DNA of 64,000 nucleotides, taken from positions 124,001-188,000 of the forward strand of contig NZ_LRFH01000003.1 of NCBI RefSeq assembly GCF_001641825.1, in the 5' to 3' direction. Below are positions 16,256 through 25,244 of this stretch, piece after piece; the first letter of the stretch is position 1; each line of letters begins with the position of its first letter. Origin of the DNA: Guyparkeria sp. WRN-7. Lineage in GTDB: Bacteria; Pseudomonadota; Gammaproteobacteria; Halothiobacillales; Halothiobacillaceae. A program made the position numbers and the translations under genes. Under the pieces are notes generated by a model that ran no database searches, was not told the DNA's origin, and was given only the letters and a program-made list of their open reading frames with translations.

Positions 16256-16325
16256 GAATCCTCGGCAAGGGTTGGCGCCGGCTCTGGTCGGATGTTCAGG
16301 ACGTTTCGGCCGGCGCGGGAATTTT

Positions 16326-16339
16326 GTTAGCCAGCTAAC
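16326..16339. promoter_or_regulatory. Palindromic operator candidate upstream of nemA
   Basis: GTTAGC-CA-GCTAAC is a perfect 6+6 palindrome, 71 bases before the nemA start, continuing into CTAACTTGT. It is a plausible dimeric repressor site (TetR- or MarR-type). A related inverted repeat (GTTAG-N6-CTAACTTGT) occurs upstream of the HiPIP gene at 57868. Confidence 0.5.
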
Positions 16340-16391
16340 TTGTAGCCGAGAACGGCACGAAATGCCAGTCCGGCACCGCAGCGGACGAGGC

Positions 16392-16748
16392 TCAGTGCCG
16401 CGCCGGTGCGCCGTCGGTTTCCTGCACCAGGATCCACGGCGGCGTGACCACCGCCCACAGCGTCACGCCGCCGCCCGCCCAGCGGCGTGCGGTTTCGGTA
16501 TCCAGCGCGGCCAGGTCCCCGGCCTCCTGCCAGGCCGCAACCGGTTCGGTGCGATCGCGGATCATGGCGAACGCCACCTCGACCAGGTCCAGGGACGGGG
16601 CGATCTTGAGGATCTGCCCCTTGGCGAAGAAGCGCTCGATCTCGCTCCAGTCGATCTTGGCCGTCTGGCCCACCAGATCGGCGTACAGGGTCTCGTCGTC
16701 GAGCGCGTCCGGCCCGGTCTCGGGGAGATTGGAGGGAATTTCTGTCAT
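16392..16748 (-). CDS. DUF2288 family protein
   Basis: This 118-residue acidic cytoplasmic protein is recognised as DUF2288 from ETLYADLVGQTAKIDWSEIERFFAKGQ and the following VEVAFAMIRDRTEPVAAW. Function is unknown; it is small, helix-rich and conserved mainly in proteobacteria and cyanobacteria. The ATG at 16748 (MTEIPSNLPE) gives the usual family length. A longer frame upstream would overlap the divergent cupin gene and is rejected. The 48 bases between it and that gene must hold both promoters. Confidence 0.82.
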   Translation of the reverse strand: MTEIPSNLPETGPDALDDETLYADLVGQTAKIDWSEIERFFAKGQILKIAPSLDLVEVAFAMIRDRTEPVAAWQEAGDLAALDTETARRWAGGGVTLWAVVTPPWILVQETDGAPARH

Positions 16749-16796
16749 GATCTGTCGATTACCTGAACCTTGTCGGAATGTACTCGAGGAGCAACG

Positions 16797-17213
16797 ATGG
16801 CCCGTCGCCGGAAGCCCGCTGTCGACCGCAGCCCCTATCTCAACCACCGCAGCGACGTCGAGCCGATCCACGCCCCGGACGGCTCCGCCGTGCGCGAACT
16901 GCTGCATCCGACCCACCACGCGATCGAGCGGATGAGCGTCGCCGAAGCCGAGGTCGCACCGGGCGAGACGACCCGGCTGCATCGCCACCCCATCGCCGAG
17001 GAGGTCTACCACGTCCTCGACGGCGCGGGCATTCTGCAGCTCGGCGAGGAGCGGCTCGCGGTGGTACCCGGTGATATCATCCGGATCGCACCCAACCAGC
17101 CGCACCGGATCGAGGCGAAGAGCGAGACGCCACTGCGATTCCTGTGCATCTGCCAACCGGCCTACCGCGACGAGGATACCGAATTCCTCGATGCCGACGA
17201 GACGAGCCGATAA
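16797..17213 (+). CDS. Cupin domain protein (mannose-6-phosphate isomerase-like)
   Basis: This 138-residue single-domain cupin keeps both metal-binding motifs: motif 1 TTRLHRHPIAEEVYHVLDG (two His, one Glu) and motif 2 PGDIIRIAPNQPHRIE (His), so a divalent metal site is likely. Such proteins include small sugar isomerases, dioxygenases and ligand sensors; the substrate cannot be named. GAGGA lies 6 bases before the ATG at 16797, which fixes the start. It is followed by a small membrane protein gene 14 bases downstream and is divergent from DUF2288. Confidence 0.85.
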   Translation: MARRRKPAVDRSPYLNHRSDVEPIHAPDGSAVRELLHPTHHAIERMSVAEAEVAPGETTRLHRHPIAEEVYHVLDGAGILQLGEERLAVVPGDIIRIAPNQPHRIEAKSETPLRFLCICQPAYRDEDTEFLDADETSR

Positions 17214-17227
17214 CGAGTCCGAACCCG

Positions 17228-17404
17228 ATGGTCATCCAGCGCAGCACCTTCGAATTCCTGCTTATCACCCTGATCTTCGGCAGCATCATGGCCGCGACCC
17301 TCTGGTTGGGTGCCGGCGCGGGTGTATTGCTGCTGATCGGCTGGGGCATTGCCGGCGCGATCTACCTCAAGCGCAAGGGCAAGCGCGACGCCCCGCAGGA
17401 CTAG
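17228..17404 (+). CDS. Small membrane protein, hypothetical
   Basis: This 58-residue protein has two hydrophobic segments, about 9-25 (FLLITLIFGSIMAATLW) and 28-46 (GAGAGVLLLIGWGIAGAI), and a basic C-terminal tail (LKRKGKRDAPQD) that would face the cytoplasm. It lies 14 bases after the cupin gene and probably shares its transcript. The ribosome site is weak. The frame ends 12 bases from the convergent kdsB stop. No family is recognised; support is from composition, membrane topology and position. Confidence 0.6.
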   Translation: MVIQRSTFEFLLITLIFGSIMAATLWLGAGAGVLLLIGWGIAGAIYLKRKGKRDAPQD

Positions 17405-17416
17405 CGCCCCGGCTCC

Positions 17417-18187
17417 TCAGCCGGCGGCCTCCTCGACCAGCAGCCGGCGCACCCGTTCCAGGTCCGCCTGGGTATCCACGCCCGGCGGCGGCGTGACTTC
17501 GGCGATCTCGATCGCGATGGTCTCGCCCATCGACAGAGCGCGGAGCTGCTCGAGCTTCTCCAGCCGCTCGATTTCCGGACTGGACGTTTCCACGAACCGA
17601 CGCAGGAACCCCGCCCGGTAGGCATACAAGCCCAGATGGCGGAAGCCGAACAGGCCGGCCTCGCCGAGCTCGGGCACGCCGTCGCGATGAAACGGGATCG
17701 GCGCGCGCGAGAAGTACATCGCCTCGGCCCGCTCGTTGGCCACCACCTTGACCGCATCCGGCGACAGGAACTCCTCGCGATCGGAAATCGGCACCATCAG
17801 GGTCGCCATGGCCGCATCGGGCTTGGCACGCAGCAGGTTGGCCACCTGGGCGAGCAGGACCGGCGGCATCAGCGGCTCGTCGCCCTGCAGATTCACCACC
17901 ACCGTCTCGTCGGGCAGTTCGAGGTGGTCGATCACCTCGGCCAGGCGATCGGTGCCGGATTCATGCCCCTCGCTGGTCAGCACGGCCCGGGCGCCGATCT
18001 CGGCGGCAGCCTCCTGGATGCGCTCGTCGTCCGTGGCGATCACGACATGCTCGCTGCCCGCGGCGACGGCCCGCTCGTAGACCCAGTGGATCATGGGGCG
18101 CCCGTCGATCTCGGCCAGCGGCTTGCCCGGCAGGCGACTGGAGTCGTGGCGCGCGGGAATGATGATCCAGTCGCTCTCGGCCATCAT
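17417..18187 (-). CDS. kdsB: 3-deoxy-manno-octulosonate cytidylyltransferase (CMP-KDO synthetase)
   Basis: This 256-residue cytosolic enzyme activates KDO with CTP for attachment to lipid A in LPS synthesis. It opens [20 protein letters not shown] with the nucleotide-binding RLPGKP signature; [15 protein letters not shown] and YFSRAPIPF follow as in the family, and the length fits E. coli KdsB (248). The start is the ATG at 18187, overlapping the stop of ycaR by 4 bases (ATGA); a second Met follows directly, so 18184 is also possible. It is the last gene of the lipid A run msbA-lpxK-ycaR-kdsB. Confidence 0.97.
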   Translation of the reverse strand: MMAESDWIIIPARHDSSRLPGKPLAEIDGRPMIHWVYERAVAAGSEHVVIATDDERIQEAAAEIGARAVLTSEGHESGTDRLAEVIDHLELPDETVVVNLQGDEPLMPPVLLAQVANLLRAKPDAAMATLMVPISDREEFLSPDAVKVVANERAEAMYFSRAPIPFHRDGVPELGEAGLFGFRHLGLYAYRAGFLRRFVETSSPEIERLEKLEQLRALSMGETIAIEIAEVTPPPGVDTQADLERVRRLLVEEAAG

Positions 18188-18408
18188 GAGCCCGCATCTC
18201 CCGCATCGGCCGTGTGCTTCTTGCGCCAATGCTGGTACTCGTCGTCGGAGAGGCGACGTGCCTCGTCCTCGAGCATCACCGGAATGTCGTCACGGATGGG
18301 ATAGGCAAGGTGCGCCGAAAGCGAGATCAGCTCGGCGTTGGCCTTGTCGTAGATCAGCGGCCCCTTGGTCACGGGGCACACCAGAATGTCGAGCAGCTTC
18401 TTGTCCAT
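18184..18408 (-). CDS. ycaR: YcaR/Trm112-like small protein
   Basis: This 74-residue protein of the Trm112 family contains the conserved opening [14 protein letters not shown] and [17 protein letters not shown]. Only the first of the usual zinc-site cysteines is obvious (VCPV), as in other YcaR members. Family members are partners of methyltransferases or have unknown function. The gene sits between lpxK and kdsB, the standard gammaproteobacterial order, with a 4-base overlap into kdsB and 9 bases after lpxK, which suggests a link to lipid A and KDO synthesis. Confidence 0.93.
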   Translation of the reverse strand: MDKKLLDILVCPVTKGPLIYDKANAELISLSAHLAYPIRDDIPVMLEDEARRLSDDEYQHWRKKHTADAGDAGS

Positions 18409-18417
18409 CGATTCACG

Positions 18418-19437
18418 TCACCTTGTGGAACCATCGGGATGGGAACGGTGTTCAGCCAGGGTCGCCAGGGTCGCCTGCACCAGCTCGTCGGGCAGCCGGA
18501 TACCGCCCTGCACCACCAGCACCTGGCCGGGGCGGGTCGGACGCTCGGGCCATTTGACCGCATCCTTCTGCGTCATGACAACCGGCCGACCGTCGGCCAT
18601 CCAGGCTCGGGCCTGGGAAAGCGTCGGCGCGGCGTGATCGTCAAGTGCCCGTCGGGCAACGCGCGCGCCCTTCGCCTCGAGCATGGCGAAGAATCGTTCG
18701 GGGTTGCCGATGCCGGCGACGGCCAGCACGGCCTGCCCTTCCAGCTCGGCCACCGGCAATTCGCGCTCGTCGAACGCATCGACCAGCACGTCCGGCGCAA
18801 AATCGACACGCCAGGCATCGGTGGCCAGACCGGGCACCAGCCTGTCCGGCTCGCCACCATTGACCAGGACGGCATCGACCTCCGCCAGCACCTGCGCCGA
18901 TTCGCGCAGCGGGCCGGCCGGCAGGCACCAGCCATTGCCCAGGCCGCGACGGCCGTCGACTACCACCCACTCCAGCGTGCGCGGCAACCGATGATGCTGG
19001 AGACCGTCGTCGCTGACGATCACGTCCACCTCGGGGTAGCGAGCCAGCAGCTGGTCGGCGGCCTGGCGCCGGCGCGGATGGACCACGACCGGGACCTGCG
19101 TCCGGCGGTGAATCAGCCACGGCTCGTCGCCGCAGCTCGACGGGTCTTCCGCCTCGGCCAGATCCACCGGCTCGATGCCGACCTTGACGCCGAAACCGCG
19201 ACTGATCACGCCCGGACGGTAGCCCGCCTGCCGCAGCGCCTCCACCAGCGCCATGACCACCGGCGTCTTGCCGGTCCCGCCCACCGTGACGTTACCCACC
19301 ACGATCGTGGGGCAGCGCGGTTCGCCATGAGTCGCTCCGGCCCGCCGGCGTGCCGCTTCGGCGCATACCAGCCACCCCAGCGGCCACAACAGTCGCGCCA
19401 ACGGACCACGGCGCTGCCAGAATCCCGGATAACGCAT
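18418..19437 (-). CDS. lpxK: Tetraacyldisaccharide 4'-kinase
   Basis: This 339-residue membrane-associated kinase phosphorylates the 4' position of the lipid A precursor to give lipid IV-A. The P-loop is VGNVTVGGTGKTPVVMAL; ISRGFGVK and the catalytic segment VIVSDDGLQHHRL are both intact. An N-terminal hydrophobic helix (LARLLWPLGWLVC) fits membrane attachment. Its ATG overlaps the msbA stop by one base (TGATG), so the two are translationally coupled. Length matches E. coli LpxK (328). Confidence 0.97.
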   Translation of the reverse strand: MRYPGFWQRRGPLARLLWPLGWLVCAEAARRRAGATHGEPRCPTIVVGNVTVGGTGKTPVVMALVEALRQAGYRPGVISRGFGVKVGIEPVDLAEAEDPSSCGDEPWLIHRRTQVPVVVHPRRRQAADQLLARYPEVDVIVSDDGLQHHRLPRTLEWVVVDGRRGLGNGWCLPAGPLRESAQVLAEVDAVLVNGGEPDRLVPGLATDAWRVDFAPDVLVDAFDERELPVAELEGQAVLAVAGIGNPERFFAMLEAKGARVARRALDDHAAPTLSQARAWMADGRPVVMTQKDAVKWPERPTRPGQVLVVQGGIRLPDELVQATLATLAEHRSHPDGSTR

Positions 19438-21233
19438 CAGCCGGCCTGCTCGGCGAACTGCAGTCGGTACAGCCCGGCGTAGGCGCCGTCGGCGGCCAGC
19501 AGCTCGTCGTGGCGTCCCTGCTCCACGATTCGCCCGCCATCCATGACCACGATCCGGTCGGCATGTTCGATGGTCGACAGCCGGTGGGCGATCACCAGCG
19601 TGGTCCGACCGCGGGTGAGGTTCGCCAGGGCCCGCTGGATGTATCCCTCCGAACGGGTATCGAGCGCCGAGGTGGCCTCGTCGAGCAGGAGGATGGGTGC
19701 GTCGCGATACAGCGCGCGGGCGATGGCGATCCGCTGACGCTGCCCACCGGAGAGCAGCACGCCGTTCTCGCCCACGCTGGTGTCGAATCCGTCGGGCATC
19801 TGTTCGATGAATTCGTCGGCGAATGCCGCCCGGGCCGCCTCGCGCACCCGCGCCTCGTCGTAATCGGAACCGTCGGCATACCCGATGTTCGCGGCGATGC
19901 TGGCGTTGAACAGCACGGTTTCCTGGGAGACATAGGCGAACTGGCGGCGCAGGTCGGCCAGCGGCAGGTCCTCGTGCGGGGTGTCGTCGAGCAGCACGCG
20001 CCCGTGCTGGATCTCGACGAACCGCGGCAGCACGCCCACCAGGCTCGACTTGCCGGCGCCGGACTGGCCGACGAAGGCCACGGTCTCCCCGGCCGGGATC
20101 TCGAGCGTGACACCGCGCAGCACCCAGTCACCGTCATCGGTCCGTTCGGGCGCCGGATCGCGGTAGCTGAGCCAGACGTCATCGAAACGGATGCGGCCGC
20201 TGACGCGATCGGTCGGCACGGTGCCCTTCTCGTTCTCGCGCGGCTCGTCGAGTAGCGCGAACAGGCTCTCGCCGGCGGCGATGCCCTTCTGGATGATCGC
20301 GTTGAGGTTGATCAGCCGCTTGGCCGGGGCCAGCGTCATCGCCAGCGCGGTGATGAAGGAGACGAAGGTGCCGACGCTGATCTGTTCCATGCGCTCGCCG
20401 CTGGTGGCGAACCAGACCACCCCGGCCACGCCGATCGCCAGCACGAACTGGGTCAGCGGCGAGGAAGCGGCCTGCACCGCCTGCATCTTCATGAACGCGC
20501 GGAAGTTGCTCTGGTTCTGTCGGTCGAAGCGCGCACTCTCGTAGTCCTCGCCGCCGTAGAGCTTGACCACCCGGTGGCCCGTGATGGTTTCCTCGGCGAC
20601 GTGCGAGACCTGCCCCATCGATTCCTGGATACGCCGGGCGTAACGACGGAAGGCCCGCGAGATGCCGGCGACCATCCCCACCAGCAGCGGCAACAGCACC
20701 AGGATGAACAGGGTCAGCTGCCAGGACAGATACAGCATCCACACCAGCAGACCGATCACGGTCACCGTGTCGCGGATCAGGATGGTGAGTGCCTTGGAGG
20801 CGGCCTCGGAGACCTGCTCGCTCTGGTAGTTCAAGCGGGTGAGCACCTCGGTCGACGGCACCCGGTCGAAGTAGCGCGGCGGCAAGTGCAGGACCTGATC
20901 GAAGGTATCGCCACGAAGGTCACGGATGACCGAGCGTCCCACCCAGGCCATGCCGTAGTTGGAGGCGAATTCGCCGATCACGCGAAAGACGAACACGCCC
21001 AGCAGAGCGACCGGCATCCAGGTGATCAGGGTCGGGTCGCGTTCGACGAAGCTGCCGTCGAGCAGCGGCTTCATCAGCGCGGCGAAGCCGACCTCGGACA
21101 GGCCGGCGACGACCATGCCGACGATCGCGATCACCAGCACGCGCAGATAGCGCCAGGTGTAGCTCAGCAGACGCCGATAGGTTTCGACCCCGGCGACGTC
21201 GTGGGCGCGTTGGGTGAGCGACTCGGGATTCAT
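19437..21233 (-). CDS. msbA: Lipid A export permease/ATP-binding protein MsbA
   Basis: This 598-residue half-transporter flips lipid A-core across the inner membrane. It has six predicted transmembrane helices in the first ~330 residues (VLVIAIVGMVVAGL, LGVFVFRVIGEF and LTLFILVLLPLLVGMVAGI are visible) and an ABC domain with Walker A GQSGAGKSSL, signature LLSGGQRQRIAIARAL and Walker B ILLLDEATSALD. I chose the ATG at 21233 because it overlaps the exbD stop (TGATG) and gives the usual length; a longer frame upstream enters exbD. It shares an operon with exbBD, lpxK, ycaR and kdsB. Confidence 0.96.
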   Translation of the reverse strand: MNPESLTQRAHDVAGVETYRRLLSYTWRYLRVLVIAIVGMVVAGLSEVGFAALMKPLLDGSFVERDPTLITWMPVALLGVFVFRVIGEFASNYGMAWVGRSVIRDLRGDTFDQVLHLPPRYFDRVPSTEVLTRLNYQSEQVSEAASKALTILIRDTVTVIGLLVWMLYLSWQLTLFILVLLPLLVGMVAGISRAFRRYARRIQESMGQVSHVAEETITGHRVVKLYGGEDYESARFDRQNQSNFRAFMKMQAVQAASSPLTQFVLAIGVAGVVWFATSGERMEQISVGTFVSFITALAMTLAPAKRLINLNAIIQKGIAAGESLFALLDEPRENEKGTVPTDRVSGRIRFDDVWLSYRDPAPERTDDGDWVLRGVTLEIPAGETVAFVGQSGAGKSSLVGVLPRFVEIQHGRVLLDDTPHEDLPLADLRRQFAYVSQETVLFNASIAANIGYADGSDYDEARVREAARAAFADEFIEQMPDGFDTSVGENGVLLSGGQRQRIAIARALYRDAPILLLDEATSALDTRSEGYIQRALANLTRGRTTLVIAHRLSTIEHADRIVVMDGGRIVEQGRHDELLAADGAYAGLYRLQFAEQAG

Positions 21234-21631
21234 CAGGGCGGCGTCGTCCCCATACCGATCTTGTCGATACCGGCACGCCGGGCGTGATCCAGCACGGTGA
21301 CGACACGCTGGTTCACAACCTGCGCATCGGCCCACAGCATCACCGGCCGGCCGTCACCGGCAAGCTCGGCCAGCACGGCGGGCAGCTCCTGCTCGCTCAC
21401 CCGCTCGCCATCGACGGCGATCTCGCCACGTTCGTCGAGCTCGATCACGTGGTTCTCCAGCTCGGCACGCTCGGCGCTGCCCGACTCGGAGACCGGCAGA
21501 TCGACCTCGAGGGTACGATCGTGAACGAACGTGGTCGTCAGCATGAAGAAGATCAGCAGCATGAACACCACGTCGATCAGGGGGATCAGGTTGAGCTCGA
21601 GCGGCTCCCGCGATCGCTGCCGGAAATTCAT
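21233..21631 (-). CDS. exbD: ExbD/TolR-type biopolymer transport protein
   Basis: This 132-residue protein has one N-terminal membrane helix containing the essential Asp (LNLIPLIDVVFMLLIFFMLT) and a periplasmic domain of about 95 residues. Together with ExbB it forms a proton-driven stator that energises TonB-type or related envelope functions. No tonB is in the window; in this position, before msbA/lpxK, exbBD is common among gammaproteobacteria. It starts 4 bases inside the end of exbB, so the pair is coupled, and ends in a one-base overlap with msbA. Confidence 0.93.
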   Translation of the reverse strand: MNFRQRSREPLELNLIPLIDVVFMLLIFFMLTTTFVHDRTLEVDLPVSESGSAERAELENHVIELDERGEIAVDGERVSEQELPAVLAELAGDGRPVMLWADAQVVNQRVVTVLDHARRAGIDKIGMGTTPP

Positions 21632-22260
21632 GCCGCACGCCTCCGACCGGCACCGGCCGGATGGATCAGATCGACCAGGCGGATGGCATCGGCCTCCATG
21701 TCGATCACCAGCTCGTCGACCAGACCGCGGAAGTAGCGGTGGAAGATGAACGCGGGGACGGCCACCATGATGCCGGCGGCAGTGGTGACCAGGGCCTTGG
21801 CGATGCCGCCGGCGAGCAGCTCGGGCGCAACCGCGCCGGCGCCGCTGACGGCAGTGATCGCCTGGAACACGTCGATGATGCCGATCACCGTGCCCAAAAG
21901 GCCCAGCAACGGCGAGATCAGGGCGATGGTGCCCAGGGTGTTCAGGTAGCGCTCCATCTCGTGCGCCACGTGGCGACCGGTGTCCTCGATCCGCACGCGC
22001 ATGCTCTCGGCCGAGTGGCTGCCCTCCAGCCCGGCGGCAAGAATCCGGCCCAGCGGGGAGGTGCGCGACAGTTCGTCCAGCCGCCCCGGCGTGATCCCGC
22101 CCTGGCCCTGCCAGGACTCGATCATGCCGACCGGGTCGCCGCCCATCACGCGGCCGCGACGCAAGGTGTACAGGCGCTCGAAGATGATCGCCATGGCGAT
22201 CACCGAAGCGATGATGATGGGCAGCATCATGCCGCCGCCGGCCAGAACCAGATCAAGCAT
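21628..22260 (-). CDS. exbB: ExbB/MotA/TolQ family proton channel
   Basis: This 210-residue inner-membrane protein has three predicted helices: residues 6-25 (LAGGGMMLPIIIASVIAMAI), about 105-130 (ALISPLLGLLGTVIGIIDVF) and about 150-175 (ALVTTAAGIMVAVPAFIF). The central helices carry the family pattern GLLGTVIGI. With ExbD it forms a proton-conducting motor. Its stop overlaps the start of exbD by 4 bases. It is preceded by the DUF4139 gene with a 75-base gap and may begin its own transcript or continue the aroG one. Confidence 0.93.
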   Translation of the reverse strand: MLDLVLAGGGMMLPIIIASVIAMAIIFERLYTLRRGRVMGGDPVGMIESWQGQGGITPGRLDELSRTSPLGRILAAGLEGSHSAESMRVRIEDTGRHVAHEMERYLNTLGTIALISPLLGLLGTVIGIIDVFQAITAVSGAGAVAPELLAGGIAKALVTTAAGIMVAVPAFIFHRYFRGLVDELVIDMEADAIRLVDLIHPAGAGRRRAA

Positions 22261-22335
22261 GTTCTCGGTGGACCCTCTTCCCTGGAATGAACGAATGAAT
22301 GATGCGTGTGAGACGTGCGATGCCGGGCCGCCTCG

Positions 22336-24042
22336 TCAGAAGGGCGAAATCCGCTTTTCCTCCGGCCAGCGCACCCGATAGGCGAAATCGATCTGCCAAG
22401 GCTCGTTGGGTGCGAGCTTGCGCCGGTAGGCCCAGACGCCCTTCTGTCCGTCGTAGTCGCGCACGGCCGGCTTGCTGGTATCGGCCAGCGGTTCGACCAC
22501 GATGTCGGCGTCCAGCGCCGTCGGCAGGCGCATCAGAACGACCACCGGCACGGCCTGTTCGTGACGACTGGTGACGGTGATCCGACGCACCCGCTCGACC
22601 TGCCGGAACGTGCCGATCACGCCATGCTCGGCGCGCTCGTCGGGTGGCTGGTCGTACTCGACCACCAGCCGCGGGTCGACACCGAAGCTGAGCTCGACCG
22701 GCTCCTCGGGCTTGAGTGCGGCGCGGGCCTGGCCCGCCTGCTGCTGACCATCGCGGTAGAGTTCCCAGCGACCGGCCGGCAACGGATGAACGATACTGGG
22801 TTCGAACTCGGCCACCACCACCGCATCCCGGCCGGACTGCGGCGCGACACGCAGCTCGAGCGCGGCGTCCAGACGCTGATCGAGCACCGACAGATTCACG
22901 CCGCCGTCGCCACTCGGCACCGCCGAAGGCTTGTTGATCGCGACCGAGGCGGCGAAACCGGTTTCATCCTCGACCCGGGCGCCCACGGCCCGCGAGGCGC
23001 TCTCGGCGAGCATCGCCGACGCCTTGGCCAGCGGACGCACCGGGCGATCCGTTGCCGGATCGACGAAACCGATGGTCAGCGGGGACAGGCTCGGCACGGG
23101 ATAGAACCGGCGGCGGTCGCTGGTGACCAGCGTCATCGGCACGGCCGGCCAGTCCTCGCCCGTCTGCTGATGAACCCGGGCGGTCATGCGCCAGTCCACG
23201 TGCCGCTCGGTCGTATCCAGCCGCGCGCGGTAGACCGGCTCCCAGCCGGCGTTCTCGACCCGGTATTCGAGCCGCAGCGCGTCGCTGTCGGGTTCGAGAC
23301 CACCGGGATCGGCGTTCAGCGTCACGCCGACGCGCCAGCCCGGGGCCTCGGCCTCCATCTCGTCGAGCGCGGCACGCAGGGCACGAATGTCCTCGCGCAG
23401 AGCGGCCTGACGCTCGAGCAGCGCGGCGCGCTCGTCGCTCAGGCGGGTCATCAGGTCGGCCACGGGGCCACCATCACGCCACAGGGCGGCCAGGCCGGCC
23501 TCGCCCGGCACCAGAGCGGCCAGCTGGTCGCGGGCAATGCCGCGACGCAATCCATTCTCCTCCAGCTCGACCTCGACGGCGCGCGCATCGGCCCGCACTG
23601 CATCCAGACGCTCTTGCAGGCGACGGTAACGCGGCGTTTCGCGGATGACTTCGCGCTCGACCCGCACGCCGGCCTCGCGGTCCACCCGGGCGCCCCGGAC
23701 GCGCAGCGACTCGGTCTCGAGCCCGTCCGGCAGGCCGAGCACCCACAGGCGACCGCCCTTGTCGGCCGCATCCATCTGGATACCGGCGGTCGGTTCCGAC
23801 CCGTCGGCGGTCGCCTCGGCCAGTTCACCGACCGCCAGGATCCGCGTCACCCAGGCACCGGCCGGCGCCACGGTCAGGCGGTCGATGGCCATGACATGGC
23901 CCTCGACCTCCGCGATCAGGGCCCGGACATCCGGCTCGGCATCCGAAACGGCCAGCGCCGGATCGGCGAGCAGCGGCAGACATACCCCGGCCAGCAGTGC
24001 GGCCAGCCCGTTACGGGACCGCGCGCACCGCCGTTCAGCCAT
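22336..24042 (-). CDS. Exported DUF4139 domain protein
   Basis: This 568-residue secreted protein has an N-terminal signal (about 12-32, LAALLAGVCLPLLADPALA). Residues about 100-190 form a helical coiled-coil stretch (RYRRLQERLDAVRADARAVEVE through RAALLERQAALREDIRALRAALDEME). The C-terminal ~330 residues are the DUF4139 beta-rich domain (LRLEYRVENAGWEPVYRARLD; FVDPATDRP; a final PNEPWQIDFAYRVRWPEEKRISPF). Related proteins include MuiA-type mucoidy inhibitors, but the function is unsettled. The chosen ATG at 24042 overlaps the 3' end of aroG by 8 bases; the longer frame upstream lies inside aroG. The association with a DAHP synthase gene is unusual. Confidence 0.85.
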   Translation of the reverse strand: MAERRCARSRNGLAALLAGVCLPLLADPALAVSDAEPDVRALIAEVEGHVMAIDRLTVAPAGAWVTRILAVGELAEATADGSEPTAGIQMDAADKGGRLWVLGLPDGLETESLRVRGARVDREAGVRVEREVIRETPRYRRLQERLDAVRADARAVEVELEENGLRRGIARDQLAALVPGEAGLAALWRDGGPVADLMTRLSDERAALLERQAALREDIRALRAALDEMEAEAPGWRVGVTLNADPGGLEPDSDALRLEYRVENAGWEPVYRARLDTTERHVDWRMTARVHQQTGEDWPAVPMTLVTSDRRRFYPVPSLSPLTIGFVDPATDRPVRPLAKASAMLAESASRAVGARVEDETGFAASVAINKPSAVPSGDGGVNLSVLDQRLDAALELRVAPQSGRDAVVVAEFEPSIVHPLPAGRWELYRDGQQQAGQARAALKPEEPVELSFGVDPRLVVEYDQPPDERAEHGVIGTFRQVERVRRITVTSRHEQAVPVVVLMRLPTALDADIVVEPLADTSKPAVRDYDGQKGVWAYRRKLAPNEPWQIDFAYRVRWPEEKRISPF

Positions 24043-25123
24043 GCTCGGCCAACTCGTCGAGTACGCCACCACCGGCACGGCGAATGCGGACCGCCTCGGC
24101 CAGACGGTGGATGACCGCGCGGCTGTCGTCCCAGCCGATGCAGGCATCGGTGATGCTCTGGCCGTAGGTCAACGGCTTGCCGGTGACCACGTCCTGGCGC
24201 CCGGCGATCAGGTGGCTCTCCACCATCGCGCCGACGATGCCCGCATTGCCGCCGGCGATCTGGCCGGCGACATCCTCGGCCACCTGGATCTGGCGGGCGT
24301 GCTGCTTCTGGCTGTTGGCATGCGAGAAGTCGATCATCAGGCGTTCGGGCATCTCGGCCTGACGCAATTGTTCGAGGGCCTCGCTGACGCTGGCGGCGTC
24401 GTAGTTCGTGGTCCGGCCGCCACGCAGGATGATGTGGCAGTCCGGGTTGCCGCTGGTGGCGAAGATCGCCGAGCGGCCCGCCTTGGTCACCGACAGGAAG
24501 TGGTGCGGGCGACCGGAAGCGCGGATGGCATCCAGCGCCACACGCAGACCCCCGTCAGTGCCGTTCTTGAAGCCCACCGGGCAGGACAGCCCCGAGGCGA
24601 GTTCGCGGTGGACCTGGGATTCGGTGGTCCGCGCCCCGATCGCGCCCCAGCTGATCGAATCCGAGATGTACTGCGGGCTGATCAGGTCGAGGTATTCGGT
24701 CGCGGTGGGCACGCCCATGTCCGCCAGGTCGACCAGCAGGTGACGGGCGACACCCAGGCCCTTGTTGATGTTGAAGCTGCCGTCGAGGTCCGGATCGTTG
24801 ATCAGGCCCTTCCAGCCAACGGTGGTGCGCGGCTTCTCGAAGTAGACCCGCATCACCAGGAAGACATCCTCCTTGACCTCCTCGGCCAGCTCGCGCAGGC
24901 GGGCGGCGTACTCGCGCGCGGCATCGACGTCGTGGATGGAGCACGGCCCCATCACCACCATCAGTCGATCGTCGCGGCGGTTGAGGATGTTCTGGATCGT
25001 CCGGCGCGCGTGGTCCACCGTCTCCGCCCCCTTGTCCGACAGGACATACTCGCCCCGGAAGACCTCGGGCGGGGTCAGCTGGTGGATCTCCTCGATACGC
25101 AGGTCGTCGGTCTGTACGGTCAT
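24035..25123 (-). CDS. aroG: 3-deoxy-7-phosphoheptulonate synthase (class I DAHP synthase)
   Basis: This 362-residue enzyme condenses phosphoenolpyruvate with erythrose 4-phosphate in the first step of the shikimate pathway. The class I signatures are intact: MGPCSIHD (metal-ligand Cys), RVYFEKPRTTVGWKG, ARTTESQVHRELASGL, GFKNGTDG, LRGG and IDFSHANSQKQ. Length fits the AroF/G/H group (350-360). Which amino acid inhibits it cannot be told by eye, so the symbol is approximate. The upstream gap of 121 bases after the nitrilase gene probably holds its promoter. It overlaps DUF4139 by 8 bases. Confidence 0.96.
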   Translation of the reverse strand: MTVQTDDLRIEEIHQLTPPEVFRGEYVLSDKGAETVDHARRTIQNILNRRDDRLMVVMGPCSIHDVDAAREYAARLRELAEEVKEDVFLVMRVYFEKPRTTVGWKGLINDPDLDGSFNINKGLGVARHLLVDLADMGVPTATEYLDLISPQYISDSISWGAIGARTTESQVHRELASGLSCPVGFKNGTDGGLRVALDAIRASGRPHHFLSVTKAGRSAIFATSGNPDCHIILRGGRTTNYDAASVSEALEQLRQAEMPERLMIDFSHANSQKQHARQIQVAEDVAGQIAGGNAGIVGAMVESHLIAGRQDVVTGKPLTYGQSITDACIGWDDSRAVIHRLAEAVRIRRAGGGVLDELAEHG

Positions 25124-25244
25124 CTTCGCTCAACTATTCCGTAGGCAAATACCGGATCGGCCCTGACGGCCACCCGGCGCGGGTAATTCAGTCCGCCCAT
25201 GGTAAAGGCCAAGCGCATTTTGCGCCATGGGCGCCGACCACGTT

